From: Sipunculus nudus
Taxonomy: Eukaryota > Annelida > Sipuncula > Golfingiida > Sipunculidae
Assembly (NCBI GenBank): GCA_026874595.1
Contig: CM049307.1
Location: forward strand, 19,939,079 to 20,003,078
Direction: 5' to 3'
DNA length: 64,000 bases
Part shown: positions 1 to 11,155 of the stretch, in pieces
How positions within the stretch are numbered: position 1 is the stretch's first letter
Layout: every line of letters starts with the position of its first letter
Program-made: the position numbers and the translations under genes
The notes under the pieces: generated by a model
Seen by the model: only the letters and a program-made list of their open reading frames with translations
Databases searched by the model: none
What the model was told of the DNA's origin: nothing

Positions 1-1
1 T

Positions 2-449
2 ACACATCTGAAGTCATGCTCAGGGAAGAAGAATTTTCTCCCTTGCATTGGGCAACTGCGCTTGTTGGGCCATGAATACCCTGCATTGTTATATCAATTG
101 TGGACCAATCTGGTTTTGGTCCGTAGGTTGGGTTACCCGGTACCCAAGATGGGATCTGACCTGCGCTTGTGATGAGTGTAAGATTCGATACAGGGTCATG
201 AGTAACCTGTATGAACGCAGTAGCAACATGACGACTGCGTCTCGGACCTTGGTATTGTACAACGGTATCAATGGTCCAGGTGGACAGTTCTTTGGAACAT
301 TGGTAAATCAGGCTGCATGGCATGTAGCTGTACATGCTGGAAATACTGATCATGTTGAGGAACTCCACAGGAAGCAAAGCCTGGACCGTCAGAGCAGACG
401 ATGTGTTATATACTTCCAGGTGCTGGCTCGTCTAGAAGGATTGCTCTAG
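2..449 (+). pseudogene. LARLEG zinc-finger family, copy 1 (function unknown, 5' end outside window)
   Basis: I do not recognise this family. An open frame at 48-449 carries a CxCxxC cluster (CACDEC), then a helical region with VLYN, QAAWHVAV and the C-terminal motif QVLARLEGLL just before the stop. Two related copies lie at 38.8-39.5 and 57.5-58.05 kb. Comparison shows that the first ~110 bases belong in a different frame, where HLKSC and LLYQLW..L.LV.RLGYP match the other copies, so copy 1 carries a frameshift near position 135. The C-terminal half is intact. The stop is followed at once by GGTATGT, a good splice-donor-like sequence that all three copies keep, and then by TTTA-rich DNA. Paired cysteines and HxxxC suggest zinc binding. 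It may be an accessory ORF of a mobile element or a host gene family. Identity is uncertain; homology among the three copies is fairly certain. Confidence 0.5.
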
Positions 450-2272
450 GTATGTTGATGTTTATTTTATTTTATTTAATTTTGTTTATTTATTTAATTT
501 TTTTTATTTATTTATTTTTTTTTATATCTCTATATATATATAACTACTAATATGGAATACTATTGGTACTGAGGATGTAAGGATATATTTGTATAATCTA
601 AATATGTAAGTGAATAAACACTAAAGATTATAACATATAACAATGATATTATTCATGTAAAAAAAAAATGATAATAACTGAAGTTTTTGTTTTGCTGAGT
701 AATTTTGTTGTACTAAGGCTGCCATGCATTTCCTGTATTTATTCATGAATGTATCGTTTTAATTACTGATGATTTCTTTTCTGCTGAGTGATTTATATTC
801 TCTGATTTTATATATTCATCTTTAACATTTCATACGTCCATATTTAATATAAGGGTTATTAATGGTTAAGTAATTTTAACAGTTGCAAATACATTAGTTG
901 ATACAGGTTTATCTCTGTTCTGCAAGGCCACTTTGTTATTGTTATAACCACCGAGGGTACTTGTTACTGTCTGGACTCACCAGACAGGAGGTCAGATGTC
1001 AAGGGCAGGGTGTGCTGTCCTCAGCACTGTAAGACAAAGCCGGTCGCATGTAAAGCTGTTAGTGCAGTATACAAAGTATCAGTGAACAGACGTACAGTTA
1101 AGATAAGATGGTATTAATGAAGAATTAAGATATGTCCAGTGGACAACTGAATGATCCTTAGGACCCTGCCAAAGAAGTAAGTACATGTTCATGTTTTAAA
1201 GTAGAATATTGCCAGAAGTATATTGTATCTCTTATTATACTGTTACATCATGTAACAAACACTCAGCAGAATAAGCCCAGATCTGTGTGTGTCATGCCCA
1301 GCTTTATGACAATACCATGCATATATACTGTGTCACTAGAAGGCAAGCCTGTATAGCCAAGTATAGTCAATTATGTTATGTCCAGTCTATGAATATGTGT
1401 ATTCATCTGTTAGTTTATTATTATGTTGATTAAGATTTAGCTTTAGATATAGTGAGATGTATAACAGTAACCTGTGTATTCATGCTAGAATTTCATGAGA
1501 TTTAACTGAGTAAAATATAAAAATAGAGATTGTTTATATAGGTGTGTAAACGTACATATACTGTTTGTTAGGTACACACATATCTTAATTAGTTTATCAA
1601 GAATAATGCTATTTTGAATGTAATGATAACACAGCTACTATAAACTGGTTTGTTATTTCTGTTAATTGATTAAAGTAAATAGGGTCTATTCAGATAATTG
1701 GTTTGGAACCATATAATAACTGCAAGACAGCTAAGACGTAAACATTTGTTTAATTTAGGTTCTTCAGACACTTAGACATTCTCATTTGGATTTACATTTA
1801 TTGTTTGGTGTTTATTGTATAGTCCAGTTTAAAGCATATTGTTATTATTTTGTATTTGTCTACTTTGTAGATTGAAACTATTCAAACTACGTTATCCAAT
1901 TTATGCGGGGTTCGGAGTCTGTATATTCCATCGTCTATCCAGTTTTAACTTATCATTCGGTCAAGGAGTATGTTTATATAAGGTACAAGATACAATAATA
2001 TGTTCTAGTACAATGTAACATATGAGTAATCTATCTGTTACATAACAGTCAGATCTGTTCTTAACATAACATCCTATTGAACATCTATAGAATTTAAAAC
2101 AGAATCATATATGAATCATATGTCTATGTTTTTATACTGCATGACACTGATACGGTCTGATCCCAAAATATAGGTTCTGGAATTCTATCATCTGCATTCT
2201 TAAATACATAACAATATCACTAACATCAGAATAAAAACATAATTATACACATATATACAAATATCATCATTC
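450..2272. other. AT-rich DNA without recognisable gene
   Basis: It starts with a TTTA/TTTATTT low-complexity stretch (about 455-530) like the one behind LARLEG copy 3. I see no long open frame, RNA gene or repeat structure in the rest. Confidence 0.5.
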
Positions 2273-2656
2273 CTAATAGCTGATGAGACCCAGGTTCATA
2301 TTTCCTGGTATATTTTCCTGTATATCCTTTACAGGGTACAATGTATTCTCTGTACTTTTATTGTACTTCGGAGCAGATGCCTGAATCTGCTGCTTTGGTT
2401 TGCTATCCTCATGTTTTATGTTTAAGTATTGCTCTGATAATTTATCATTGGTGAAAGTGAAACACTCTTTAGTGTAAATAAATCCATTGTGCATTATGAC
2501 AAGTCTAGCCTGGTAGAATGTTTTCTTGATCTTTTGATTAAGTCGAAAAGCAGTCCATGGATTTAATGTTATAGACACAGGCAAGGGTATTTGTCCTTGT
2601 TTCTCTTTGGTCCTGATAACGGACGGTTTGTCTAGGTGAATTTTCAGGGTCCCCAT
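2273..2656 (-). CDS. Short unrecognised ORF (127 aa) downstream of the envelope-like remnant
   Basis: This is a lysine-rich 127-residue frame with no motif I recognise. It lies on the same strand as, and just after, the envelope-like remnant, so it could be the tail of that element. An in-frame stretch continues upstream of the ATG at 2656 without an obvious start, so the ATG choice is arbitrary. No signal peptide or membrane segment is visible. It may be non-coding. Confidence 0.25.
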   Translation of the reverse strand: MGTLKIHLDKPSVIRTKEKQGQIPLPVSITLNPWTAFRLNQKIKKTFYQARLVIMHNGFIYTKECFTFTNDKLSEQYLNIKHEDSKPKQQIQASAPKYNKSTENTLYPVKDIQENIPGNMNLGLISY

Positions 2657-2699
2657 ACTAAGTGGCGTTTTATTGTCAGAGATCGTATGACCGGGTATA

Positions 2700-4102
2700 G
2701 GTCAAGTATGTAATGAATTGGACATAGCGGTAGTTGTGCTAGACGTACAGATGTACTTGCAGGTCTTGTTAGTATTAATGAGTAACATTACCGTGGTGGC
2801 TCCTTTCTTGTGACTTTGACACAGTGATTTTGTTATTAAAACAATGCATGTTATAGCTACAATGATAAGAACACAGATGCTTAAGTATTCATTTGGAATA
2901 CCCGCAACGGAAGTGTCTGGTGGGTTGATGGGAGTTGTCAGATAACCAGGTGTCCATATTAATTTAACCGAGTGGTAGTTCTTAGTAATGTGAGAGCTAA
3001 AGTCAGTTGTCTGAGTCTAATGAACAAGAAACATGTTAATATAAAACAAGTTGCTGACAGAAACCAGAAAATATATCCAAGTATGTATTTAGTTAATGTT
3101 CACTTTGTCTCTGTTGTTTTGGGAATCCATTCGCCTGCTAATAAAGGGTCAGTGAGTGCTGTGTAAATAGGTGCTTTATCTTTAGCTGCCTGAACCACCC
3201 GTTTTAGGTTTAAGTGAGCCTGGTTTTCCTCAGAGAACAATCTGGAGAGATTATGTGAGTATAACTGGAAATCTGGAATGGTGAAATTAATAGGTGTTGA
3301 ATATAAATTATCAGGTGCCATGTCTGTCAGTTGTTCTGAAGAAAAGAATGATTGAAGTATGGCCAGATTAGTGGCATGAAATTTCGTCACACTATCAGCC
3401 TGTGAGTGGCAGCCTTGAATGGGGGGGGGGGGGGGGGGGGGGGTTCAAGTGATAGTCATCTAAGTATACATGACAATGGCACTTGATCTTTATGAGGCAT
3501 AGAGCACAGCCAGCAGTTGTTTCCATCTGACCGCCCTGACATGAGCTTGTAATCTGTTTAATGTTTGGTATCACCAGCTTGTGTCTGCCCATAGGAGTAA
3601 CCTTAGAGTTCTGTTTATGTGGTAAGAACCGAAAGTCACACAATTTGTGAGTCTGTGCCATATCCTTCAAGAAGATGGCGGTTAAACAGGACGGATTATC
3701 TGTCGACCTCGGGATATCCATATGTGGGCATGTAAACATGAGGTCTCCAGTACACCCTGAGAACTGACTTTGCGTGATCTCTACATACGCCTGCTGGTTT
3801 CTTGATAGAGCTAGGTAGGCTGGAATATTTACCAACTGTGTGGCGTGAGTGAAACTGTCATTTACCAGAGTGGGGTATGAGAATACTTTATACAGTCTCA
3901 TGACGTCAGCCTTGGCCTGTACAGGAATCTTAATGGATATAAAAACTGTATTGTTATGACGGCGATATAGAACCTTTGTGGTATAATAGTAATTTAGGTT
4001 TACAGTCGCTAGTTTAAATTGTGGATATTGATGTGTTATTTGTTCTGATATCTCCCTCAGTATGTTTTGAAGTAGCTGAGGTGACACCAAGAGTGGGGAC
4101 AT
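2700..4102 (-). pseudogene. Envelope-like glycoprotein remnant of a retroelement, broken
   Basis: Three blocks read in order on the minus strand. Block 1 (4102-3395) is 235 aa with scattered cysteines and several Cys pairs near its end. It runs into a 23-base G tract (C on the coding strand), where the frame is lost. Block 2 (3390-3100) is an alpha-helical ectodomain-like segment ending in TGA. Past that stop the same frame encodes a strongly hydrophobic stretch (about 3090-3010) followed by basic residues, as in a membrane anchor and tail. A second hydrophobic segment in another frame lies at about 2900-2830. Ectodomain, anchor and short tail resemble envelope-like proteins in some Gypsy elements; this is inference from architecture and remembered family resemblance, not a search. 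No pol belonging to it is visible nearby. Breaks: homopolymer frameshift, in-frame TGA and a later frame change. Confidence 0.4.
3421..3443. repeat. Homopolymer tract of 23 G
   Basis: Uninterrupted G run. On the coding (minus) strand it is a poly-C run encoding a string of prolines, and the envelope-like frame is lost here. Such tracts are prone to slippage and to assembly error. Confidence 0.95.
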
Positions 4103-5269
4103 TCTATGTTGTTCTTTTATGACTTAAATGTGACCGTATGTCTGGATATGTAAATTGTGCTGTGATAATGTATGCAAGAGTTGTCTGTTCCTTTCACTGT
4201 ATGTGTGTCCGCCGAGACTTTATGAGTTTATTACTGTATGGTCAGTGCTATTAATCGTGACTTGTACCAACAAGTCTGTCTATGAACTTCTGCCTTCTCT
4301 CTATCTGGCTTAAACGAATATACAATCAATAATACCATCTGTAACATTTTTTTGTTCTATAAAATCATTTGTTATATCCTTTACTCAATTATGTCACCTT
4401 CTTATAACTGTATCCATTATAACTATTATAACATCATAAACTGATTGTAAAATCTTTACTAGTATCTTGATAATCTTCACATGTTAATACATGATCTCTG
4501 TAACAATTCTTAATGATAATTAAATCTATATAATGCTTAATATACATTCAAATATAGCAATAATAGTTCCCACCACCATAAGATATAAATCATAATGATC
4601 ATCATATACTCTAATATATATATACACAAATTATTATCATAAATATAATATAATACACAGATTTTATACTCATATCAGAACTGCAAAAATAAAGGTTTGA
4701 CTGTGATATATTGGAGCAGTACAGCAGGTCAGAGAACATGAGGATTGATGGAGTGACAAAACACAAATGACATTGTAATAATCTTGGATAAAGTGGCAGG
4801 TGTCACTGTCAGGCCAGAAGATATCAGTGTCAGTCACAGATTACGAGGCAGAGGAAAACAGTGACCAATAATAGTCAGATTTTTAAGGAGAGACACTAGA
4901 ATGATGCAGATAAAAAACAAGAGGAAACTTAGGAATACAAGAGCCCATCAACACATTTTTGATTGATGATCCGACTCAGCTGAGGAGTAATCTTGTTTAC
5001 GAGCTGAAGGAGGATACCAACATAAAGAAGCTTTGGCCATAGCAGGCAGTTTATTATACATAGTATCCGAAAGTGGTGAAGATCAAAAGAAAATAATTGA
5101 CTGCCCCCAAAGATCTCCTTATAGTTGGCTGGAGTGAAGAGAGGGTTATGGGACTCGGAATTTATCTTTTTTGGAAGGACAGGTCACTGACCCCTATGCT
5201 TCAATTGATCAAACTGTACATTAGAGTCTTAGAGTTGTAACATCCAAGGAGAGGTAAGAGAAAAAATGT
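4103..5269. other. AT-rich DNA between two minus-strand retroelement remnants
   Basis: I looked for integrase or RNase H remnants that would link the Gypsy fragment on the right to the envelope-like fragment on the left and found none. No long open frames. Confidence 0.4.
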
Positions 5270-5410
5270 ACATGATAATTACCATGCACGAAAACAAAAT
5301 AATTGTGATTCAGATGTCACTAATTTCTTCAATTTGGTGAATTCACATTCACTATCCCAGTTCCACTGTTTATCTTTCTGCAAGAGACTGTTCAATGGGC
5401 TAGCAATGGT
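5270..5410 (-). pseudogene. Gypsy pol fragment at the RT thumb / RNase H border
   Basis: Downstream of the protease, a different frame encodes ASPLNSLLQKDKQWNWDSEC, followed by FTKLKKLVTSES. This is the conserved linker between reverse transcriptase and RNase H in Gypsy elements. The palm motifs (YxDD) that should lie between protease and this linker are missing. The simplest reading is an internal deletion of most of RT, with a junction near 5400-5410. The frame ends soon after, so the rest of pol is also lost. Confidence 0.6.
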
Positions 5411-5822
5411 TGACATTTTGGGTACATACCCCATTTACTTTAAGTTGTACCTGGACACCTTTAACTTCTCCTAATGTATCAGTAAACAAGCTCTCATACT
5501 GATGAAGCAAATCTGAAATTTGCTGGCTCTCAGGTGGATTTACAAAGTTTACCTGGCGCCAATCAATTTGAATATGATTTAACCAGTCTCTGCCAAACAA
5601 TGCAGGTCCCTGACTTTCCACAATGTACAGAGGTAGGTCACTTACTGTTTGTCCTTGGTATCTAACGGTTACAAGACACTTGCCAAGTACAGGCACCATC
5701 TCCCCTGTGAAAGTTTTTAACTTCACATCTGTAGGTAACAGCTTCACGCCAGGCATCAACAGTTTTTGTTGTTTTCTTGACATCAGGGAAACTGCAGCAC
5801 CAGTATCCAGCTCCATAGTCAT
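5400..5822 (-). pseudogene. Gypsy aspartic protease domain fragment
   Basis: The frame encodes the active-site motif LDTGAAVSLMS close to its start, a KLKTFTGE segment and a LFGRDWL motif. This is the pattern of retropepsins of the K02A2.6-like Gypsy group, in which DTG forms half of the dimeric active site. The last residues lead into the RT connection and end at a stop near the deletion junction. The upstream gag frame overlaps it in another frame; a run of A on the coding strand (T at 5823-5832) is where the two should join, so a homopolymer slip probably separates them. Confidence 0.7.
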
Positions 5823-5834
5823 CTTTTTTTTTGT

Positions 5835-6868
5835 TTACCTGTAATTCAACTGATATCTCAGGACTACTTTTCTTTGACATTGTCCAGACATATGACCAAG
5901 AAATTTTATGAGATCCTGCCTCTTCCTCTGGCACACTGTCAGAAAATGCAGTACTCTGTTCATCATCTGTATCTGTATCACTTTCCTTATCACATGATTT
6001 CACTTGGGCTGCACGTTTCCTATATTTCTGATGCTGATGCTTTTTTGCTTTTTGTGAGACTGATTTGCTGTGTTTGTCTGAGTCCCAAACTTTCCTTGTA
6101 CATTTCTTTTGATGGCATCGGTTACACACAGAATCACGTTAGAAACAATAATCCACTGAATGGTTAGTTTTGCCACAGCGCCAACATTCTGGATGTCTGT
6201 TACTGACAGTAACCTTGTTCACAGCACCTTGAATTTCATCTACCTGTTTATTAGTTAATTCATGGCTGACAGCATTTTCAAATGCCCGTTTTAGTGTCAA
6301 TTCTGATTCTCCCAGCAACTTTTTTAATGTTGCTTGATCCAGCAAGCCAATCACAAATCTGTCTCTAAGACTCTCCTCAAGGAATGTCCCAAAATTACAG
6401 TGGTCAGCAAGCTTTCTAAGCTCTGTCAAAAACTGAGTGACAGTTTCCCCATGTTGTTGCTTCCTGTTATGAAATTTATAACGTTCTGCAATAATGATTG
6501 GTCTTGGGGTAAGGTGATCTTTCACAAGCTTACAAAGTTCAGCATACGTTTTGTCAGTCAGTTTTGTGGGGGCAAGCAAAATTTTCAAGAGGCCATACAT
6601 TTGTGCACCCACCACGCTCAGAAAGATGGCTTTTTTCTTAGCTTCCGTCGTTATTTCATTTTTTGATAAAATACTGATTTAAGCATTCAGTATAGTCACC
6701 CCAGTCCTCACCCTCCGTAAATTCTTTAATTTGGCCGTAAACCGTCATTGCACATGTCTGGGAAAACGAAGGAATGGAGAAGGTTCGTGGGCGATAATGG
6801 AGGAAGCGCGGCCTTTCACAAAAGCAAACACGATTGTTCGTGACACAAAAGCAAACACAATTGTTCAT
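5835..6868 (-). pseudogene. Gypsy gag remnant with zinc knuckle
   Basis: Three open pieces (6868-6656, 6615-6139, 6129-5662) read in order. The middle piece has a capsid-like helical region and the CCHC knuckle CWRCGKTNHSVDYC, with correct CX2CX4HX4C spacing. A second, degenerate knuckle (CNRCHQKKC) without its histidine follows a stop codon. The acidic Ser/Asp stretch after it is typical of the gag-protease linker. Gag packages element RNA in cytoplasmic particles. At least two frame breaks and one stop make this copy inactive. The order gag, protease, RT/RNase H border along the minus strand supports one element. Confidence 0.7.
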
Positions 6869-6884
6869 GAAGAGATGGGCTCAT

Positions 6885-6900
6885 GTACACCGCGTCGCCA
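6885..6900 (-). promoter_or_regulatory. Candidate primer-binding site of the minus-strand Gypsy
   Basis: On the minus strand TGGCGACGCGGTGTAC lies just downstream of an ACAACAAG sequence that could be the 5' LTR end, and about 15 bases ahead of the first gag frame. The leading TGG is the complement of a tRNA CCA end. I could not assign the tRNA, and the LTR limits to the right (about 6901-7060) are unclear. Confidence 0.35.
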
Positions 6901-8630
6901 CTTGTTGTCTTTAGCCTTGTAATTAATGAAATAAAGCCATCCAATACCGGCGTTCATAAACCAGATTTATTTCAGCTGGCCCGGTCCATAAGTGCCCGGA
7001 TCCCAGGGAGCATTCCTTTAATAAACTCCCAAGAGAGCATACGATAATATGCAATAACATATGGTGTTATATATATATATATCAGTCCATAATATTGTTA
7101 TATGCAAGTCCATAACAGAAACAAGGGACCCATGGGTCAAGGTGCTCAGCTGTTATTTATGATCATAAAATATGATTTGGAAGAAAGGTAAACTAATGTT
7201 GGTTTTGTGTGTTAAGCTGATTTATGAGGATGATGGTGTTTAACTCAAGTTATGTAAAGATTTTAATAAAATCCTTGGAGAGGGAAGAGAACTAATGTCA
7301 TTTATATTATTTACATTTGGAAAAGGAGTGCTACTGTCACACAGGTATTGACTTGGCCTAATAACTTTATCTACATTGCAGTAAAGTAGTTGATGAAAGA
7401 AAATGTCAACTATAAGTCATGTTAATTAACATGCTTTATATGAAGGAGTAAACCGTTTAATTCAATAATTACAGGTTACCCACTTATCCATTTCCAAGTG
7501 TAGAACTAGTACAAATGATATGAGTTTAACTACATATTAAAAATTAATTGCAATTATTTGGCAAAATAAAATTGTAGCAGGATTGCCAGACACCAGAGAT
7601 GGACCGCCAGGTTTCGGCCAGGTACCTATGAACTTCCGGCAGAAGATAGGACCTGAGATCAGAAAGTTTGAACTAGCACGCTCATCAAGGAGATAACCTG
7701 GACACATTTTCCAGCTGTCTTCAGGTGAGTGTTTGTAACAGCACTTGCTCACAATTGTATGAAAGGTATAACACTCATATTTTGGTGAAAGAAGATTTTT
7801 CGGCCTAACCTCACCCATTTTTCTTTCTTTTTCTTTTTTTCATGGACAAATACTGCCAGCCATTTCTTACCTCACTTCCTTTTCGCGAGGCGACTCTCTT
7901 TCAATAATCCTATGCAAGACTATACATTCTTGGACAAATCATTAACTGACAGGTAAACTTAAGCCCTCAGGTAATTCTTCAATTTTTTATGACAAAACCC
8001 TGCCATTTTTCTTAAAACAAGGGACCCATGGGTCACATCGCTCAGCTGAATTTTGGAAAATATTAGTAACTGCAAAATATTTTTATTTCTTTTGGTTTTT
8101 CATGTATATTATCATTAGAAAAGCTATGAGAAAATGGCCCTGCTAAAATGAAACTCTGTAAATTATAGAATAATGAACATGAGCTAAACATGCACCAAGG
8201 GAACAAATAGGCCTACGGTAAGTGTTATATAAAAGTTAAATTTCATAAACAAATAATGTGTGAAGGTAATTAAGTTTTCAAAAGCATTTGAATATTAGGA
8301 TTAAATTCCTGATTTTTTTTTCTTTAAAACAATCAAAATTGTCCAAGTCTCATCAAAAAGATTTTATTTAACATTAAAATTATAAGATTCATCTTGTTTA
8401 TTAGTCCTGTGTATTGAAGGGGTGGGTGGGGGGAGGGGTCTCTGTTGTTACTGCTCGTTGCTGAAAAAAATGTTAATTTTAAGATTCATCTAGTTCATAG
8501 TACAGGTCTGTCAACAGAATGGGGGTGGGGGATGTTGGGGGGGGGGGGGGTGTTGCCAGAGAAAAAGGCTCCCTGTGGTATGGTATTAACTGCAGACAGC
8601 CTGATCAAGCTCAACTCAGTGGAGAGAGCT
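6901..8630. other. Region of dispersed repeats, no clear gene
   Basis: It begins with probable LTR sequence of the neighbouring Gypsy, then a short TA run (7071-7082). Two copies of a GGGACCCATGGGTCA motif followed by GCTCAGCTG lie near 7127 and 8026. A 93-residue minus-strand frame at 7537-7818 matches nothing I know. A short G run lies at about 8537-8550. Confidence 0.4.
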
Positions 8631-10010
8631 GCACTAAATGACCTACAGTCACCAACGTGGGCTGCTTGACAATGTAAGGGAATACAACAAGAGCCTCCAA
8701 AAAAAAATTCAATTACTAGCCTAATTTTGCAGCTATTATTTTCAAATTTCAGATTTTAACAGATTAAATCCTTATGTGCACATGCTGTGAAAATTAAATC
8801 CACAGTACTTACAAGAAAAAAAATGTGCCGTGGCCAAAATTGGGCAAAATTTAAGGTACCAATATTTATTTTTGCTATTATTTTTAAAAATTTAAAAGAT
8901 TTTTTATCTAATTTTGGGTAAACAATTTAATTTTGATTAATTAAAGTTATATAACTGGAAAAAAGTCCTTAGCTTTAACATGTTTTGTGTCAAGCGATCA
9001 AATATATTTTCTGATTTTTTTACAAAATGCATTATGTTTGAGCCCATAACTTTTTCAAATTATATAATACAGACCTATTTCTGGCATGTATATGGAAATA
9101 GGAACTATACAGAGGAATATTTATGGTAAATATGAGGAAAACAGATGAGTGGTTTTGATATTAGGCAGTCCTGAAGTGTGAAAATATGTTTTTTTATAAA
9201 AAAATTGAGGTTTTTCCTTAATTTCTTTAAGGAACAAAGTCACAAAGACCCAATTTTCAGCTTGGAAGGAGATCTTTGGGCCATCTAACATTATGCCAAC
9301 AGCCTGGGGAGCATGGAGATATGCACTGAATGACCTACAGTCACCAAAATGCTTGACAAAGTAAGGGAATACAACAAGAGACTCCAAAAAAATTCAATAA
9401 CTAGCCTAATTTTGCAGCTTTTAATTTTAAATTTCAGATTTTAACAGATTAAATACTAATGTGTACATGCTTTGAAAATTAAACCCACAGTACTTACAGG
9501 ACAAAAACGTGCCGTGGCAAAAGTTTGGCAAAATTTAAGGTACCAATTTTATATTTTTGCCAATATTTAAAAAAATTTAACAGATTTTGATCTAATTTTT
9601 GGTATACAATTAAATTTTGATTAACTAAAGCTGCATTACTGAAAAAAGTCCCTACCTTTAACACTTTTGGTCTTAAGTGACCAAATATCTTTCCTGATTT
9701 TTTTACAAAGTCCATTATGTTTGGGCCCATAACTTTTTTAAATTAAATAATACTGACTTAATTTCTGGCATGTTCATAGGAACTATATAGAGGAATATTT
9801 ATGGTAAATAAGAAGAAAACCAGATGAATGGTTTTGATATTAGGCAGTCCTGAAAAGTGAAAATAGATTTCTAATAAAAAATTGAGGTTTTTCCTTAATA
9901 TCTCGAAGGAACAAAGTCCTATTGACCCAATTTTCGGCATGGTAGGAGATTTTGGGGACATCTAACTGTACGCCGAATTTAAGATTCGTAGGTCGCATGT
10001 GCCAAAACGT
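8631..10010. repeat. Two diverged tandem copies of a ~690-bp unit
   Basis: The segment from GCACTAAATGACCTACAG at 8631 is repeated from 9323 (GCACTGAATGACCTACAG) and can be followed for several hundred bases: CAACAAGAG, TTTTGCAGC, GTGCCGTGGC and AATTTAAGGTACCAAT recur in the same order at an offset of about 690. The copies differ by many substitutions and small indels, so the duplication is old. Confidence 0.7.
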
Positions 10011-10023
10011 CAAAACGTGCCAG

Positions 10024-10095
10024 TCTTACGGACGGACATCCGGACGGCCCAAAGGACGGACGGACAGACAGCTAGACAGACAGACGGATGGACGA
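10024..10095. repeat. GGAC/GACA-type simple repeat
   Basis: Repeated GGACGGAC and GACAGACA units. This sits at the right side of the duplicated repeat and is followed by CAGCTGAGCTAAAAAC at about 10136, the inverse of the GCTCAGCTGA near 8040. The two could mark the ends of one non-autonomous element. Confidence 0.6.
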
Positions 10096-10554
10096 CGGAC
10101 AATAGACCTCGACTATAGCTCAGATGACTTATAGTCAGCTGAGCTAAAAACCTTGCTATTTTTTTTAGTTTGTACCCTTTCAATTCAGGAGTAAACATTT
10201 TTGGCCTCATGTTCAGCTTAATTCCTGCAGCTATTTATAAAAGAATAACCTTTCCTTATCATATTTAAGCTGTGCGTCCTAACAGTTTCAGTAATCTGAC
10301 TCTTTTCCTCAGCTCAGTACCTTAAGCTACAGTACTAACATTAGGATCCCTTTTACATTATCCTACGCTAGCAAAGCATTCTTTACCATTTTTTAAGTCT
10401 GCTTGTGTCAAACCGTCAATGCTGCTAAGTTTTAATTCCTTTTTAGTCTTTAAAAAATAATAATCCATCAAGTACTAATAGTAATACAAAAGACCTTCAA
10501 CTGCTCTAACATTAAAGTCTTCACTCAGGCTTTTAAAAACTCATTGCCTAAGAG

Positions 10555-10915
10555 CCATATTTAGTGACAGCCATTTTATCTTCTGAAGGCATGCTGGCTT
10601 TCGTTTACTTATATAGTGACAGCCAGTATATTTACTGACAGCCATTCTGGCTTTCAGTTATGTATTTAGTGACAGCCATCCCAGCTTTCAGTTATATATT
10701 TATTGAAAGCCAGTATATTTCCTGACAGTCATTCTGGCTTTCAGTTTTTTATTAAGTGACAGCCATTTTATGTACTGACAGCCATCCTGGCTTTCAGTTA
10801 TATATAAAGTGACAGCCAGTATATTTTTTGATGGCCATTCCTGCATACATTTATTTATTTAGTGACAGCCATTTTATCTCCTGACTGCCTTTCCAGCTTT
10901 CAGTTATTTATTTAA
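10555..10915. repeat. Minisatellite with AGTGACAGCCAT / CTGGCTTTCAGTTAT core
   Basis: The core AGTGACAGCC(A/T) recurs about ten times at irregular 20-55 bp steps, alternating with CTGGCTTTCAGTTAT and ATTTA spacers. Units have diverged. No coding sense. Confidence 0.7.
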
Positions 10916-10966
10916 ATATATAAATTATGGCTACTTCGAAATTTTGAATTTTCTGTGAAAATGTAA

Positions 10967-10989
10967 GTTAAGAAAATATCGATAGCTGC
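10967..10989. repeat. 5' target-site duplication of the LINE
   Basis: The 23 bases starting GTTAAGAAAATAT are repeated at 16614-16636 after the poly(A) tail, with one C/T mismatch. They define the LINE insertion. Confidence 0.85.
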
Positions 10990-11155
10990 ACACCAGGTAA
11001 CACGACAGGTACCCATTGACCCTTGTCACAATGTTGTGTTGAACCAGGGTTAGCTTGGGCCAATGCATCGACTATAGGAGGTAATGTGGTAATTTTGTTT
11101 GACTGGTACTAGTGAAATGTAGCGTTATCTTTTCTCAGTATGTGATTAACAGAAT

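Noticed and set aside
7537-7818. 93-aa minus-strand frame as a gene
   Set aside because: No motif, no supporting start or splice context, and it lies among repeats.
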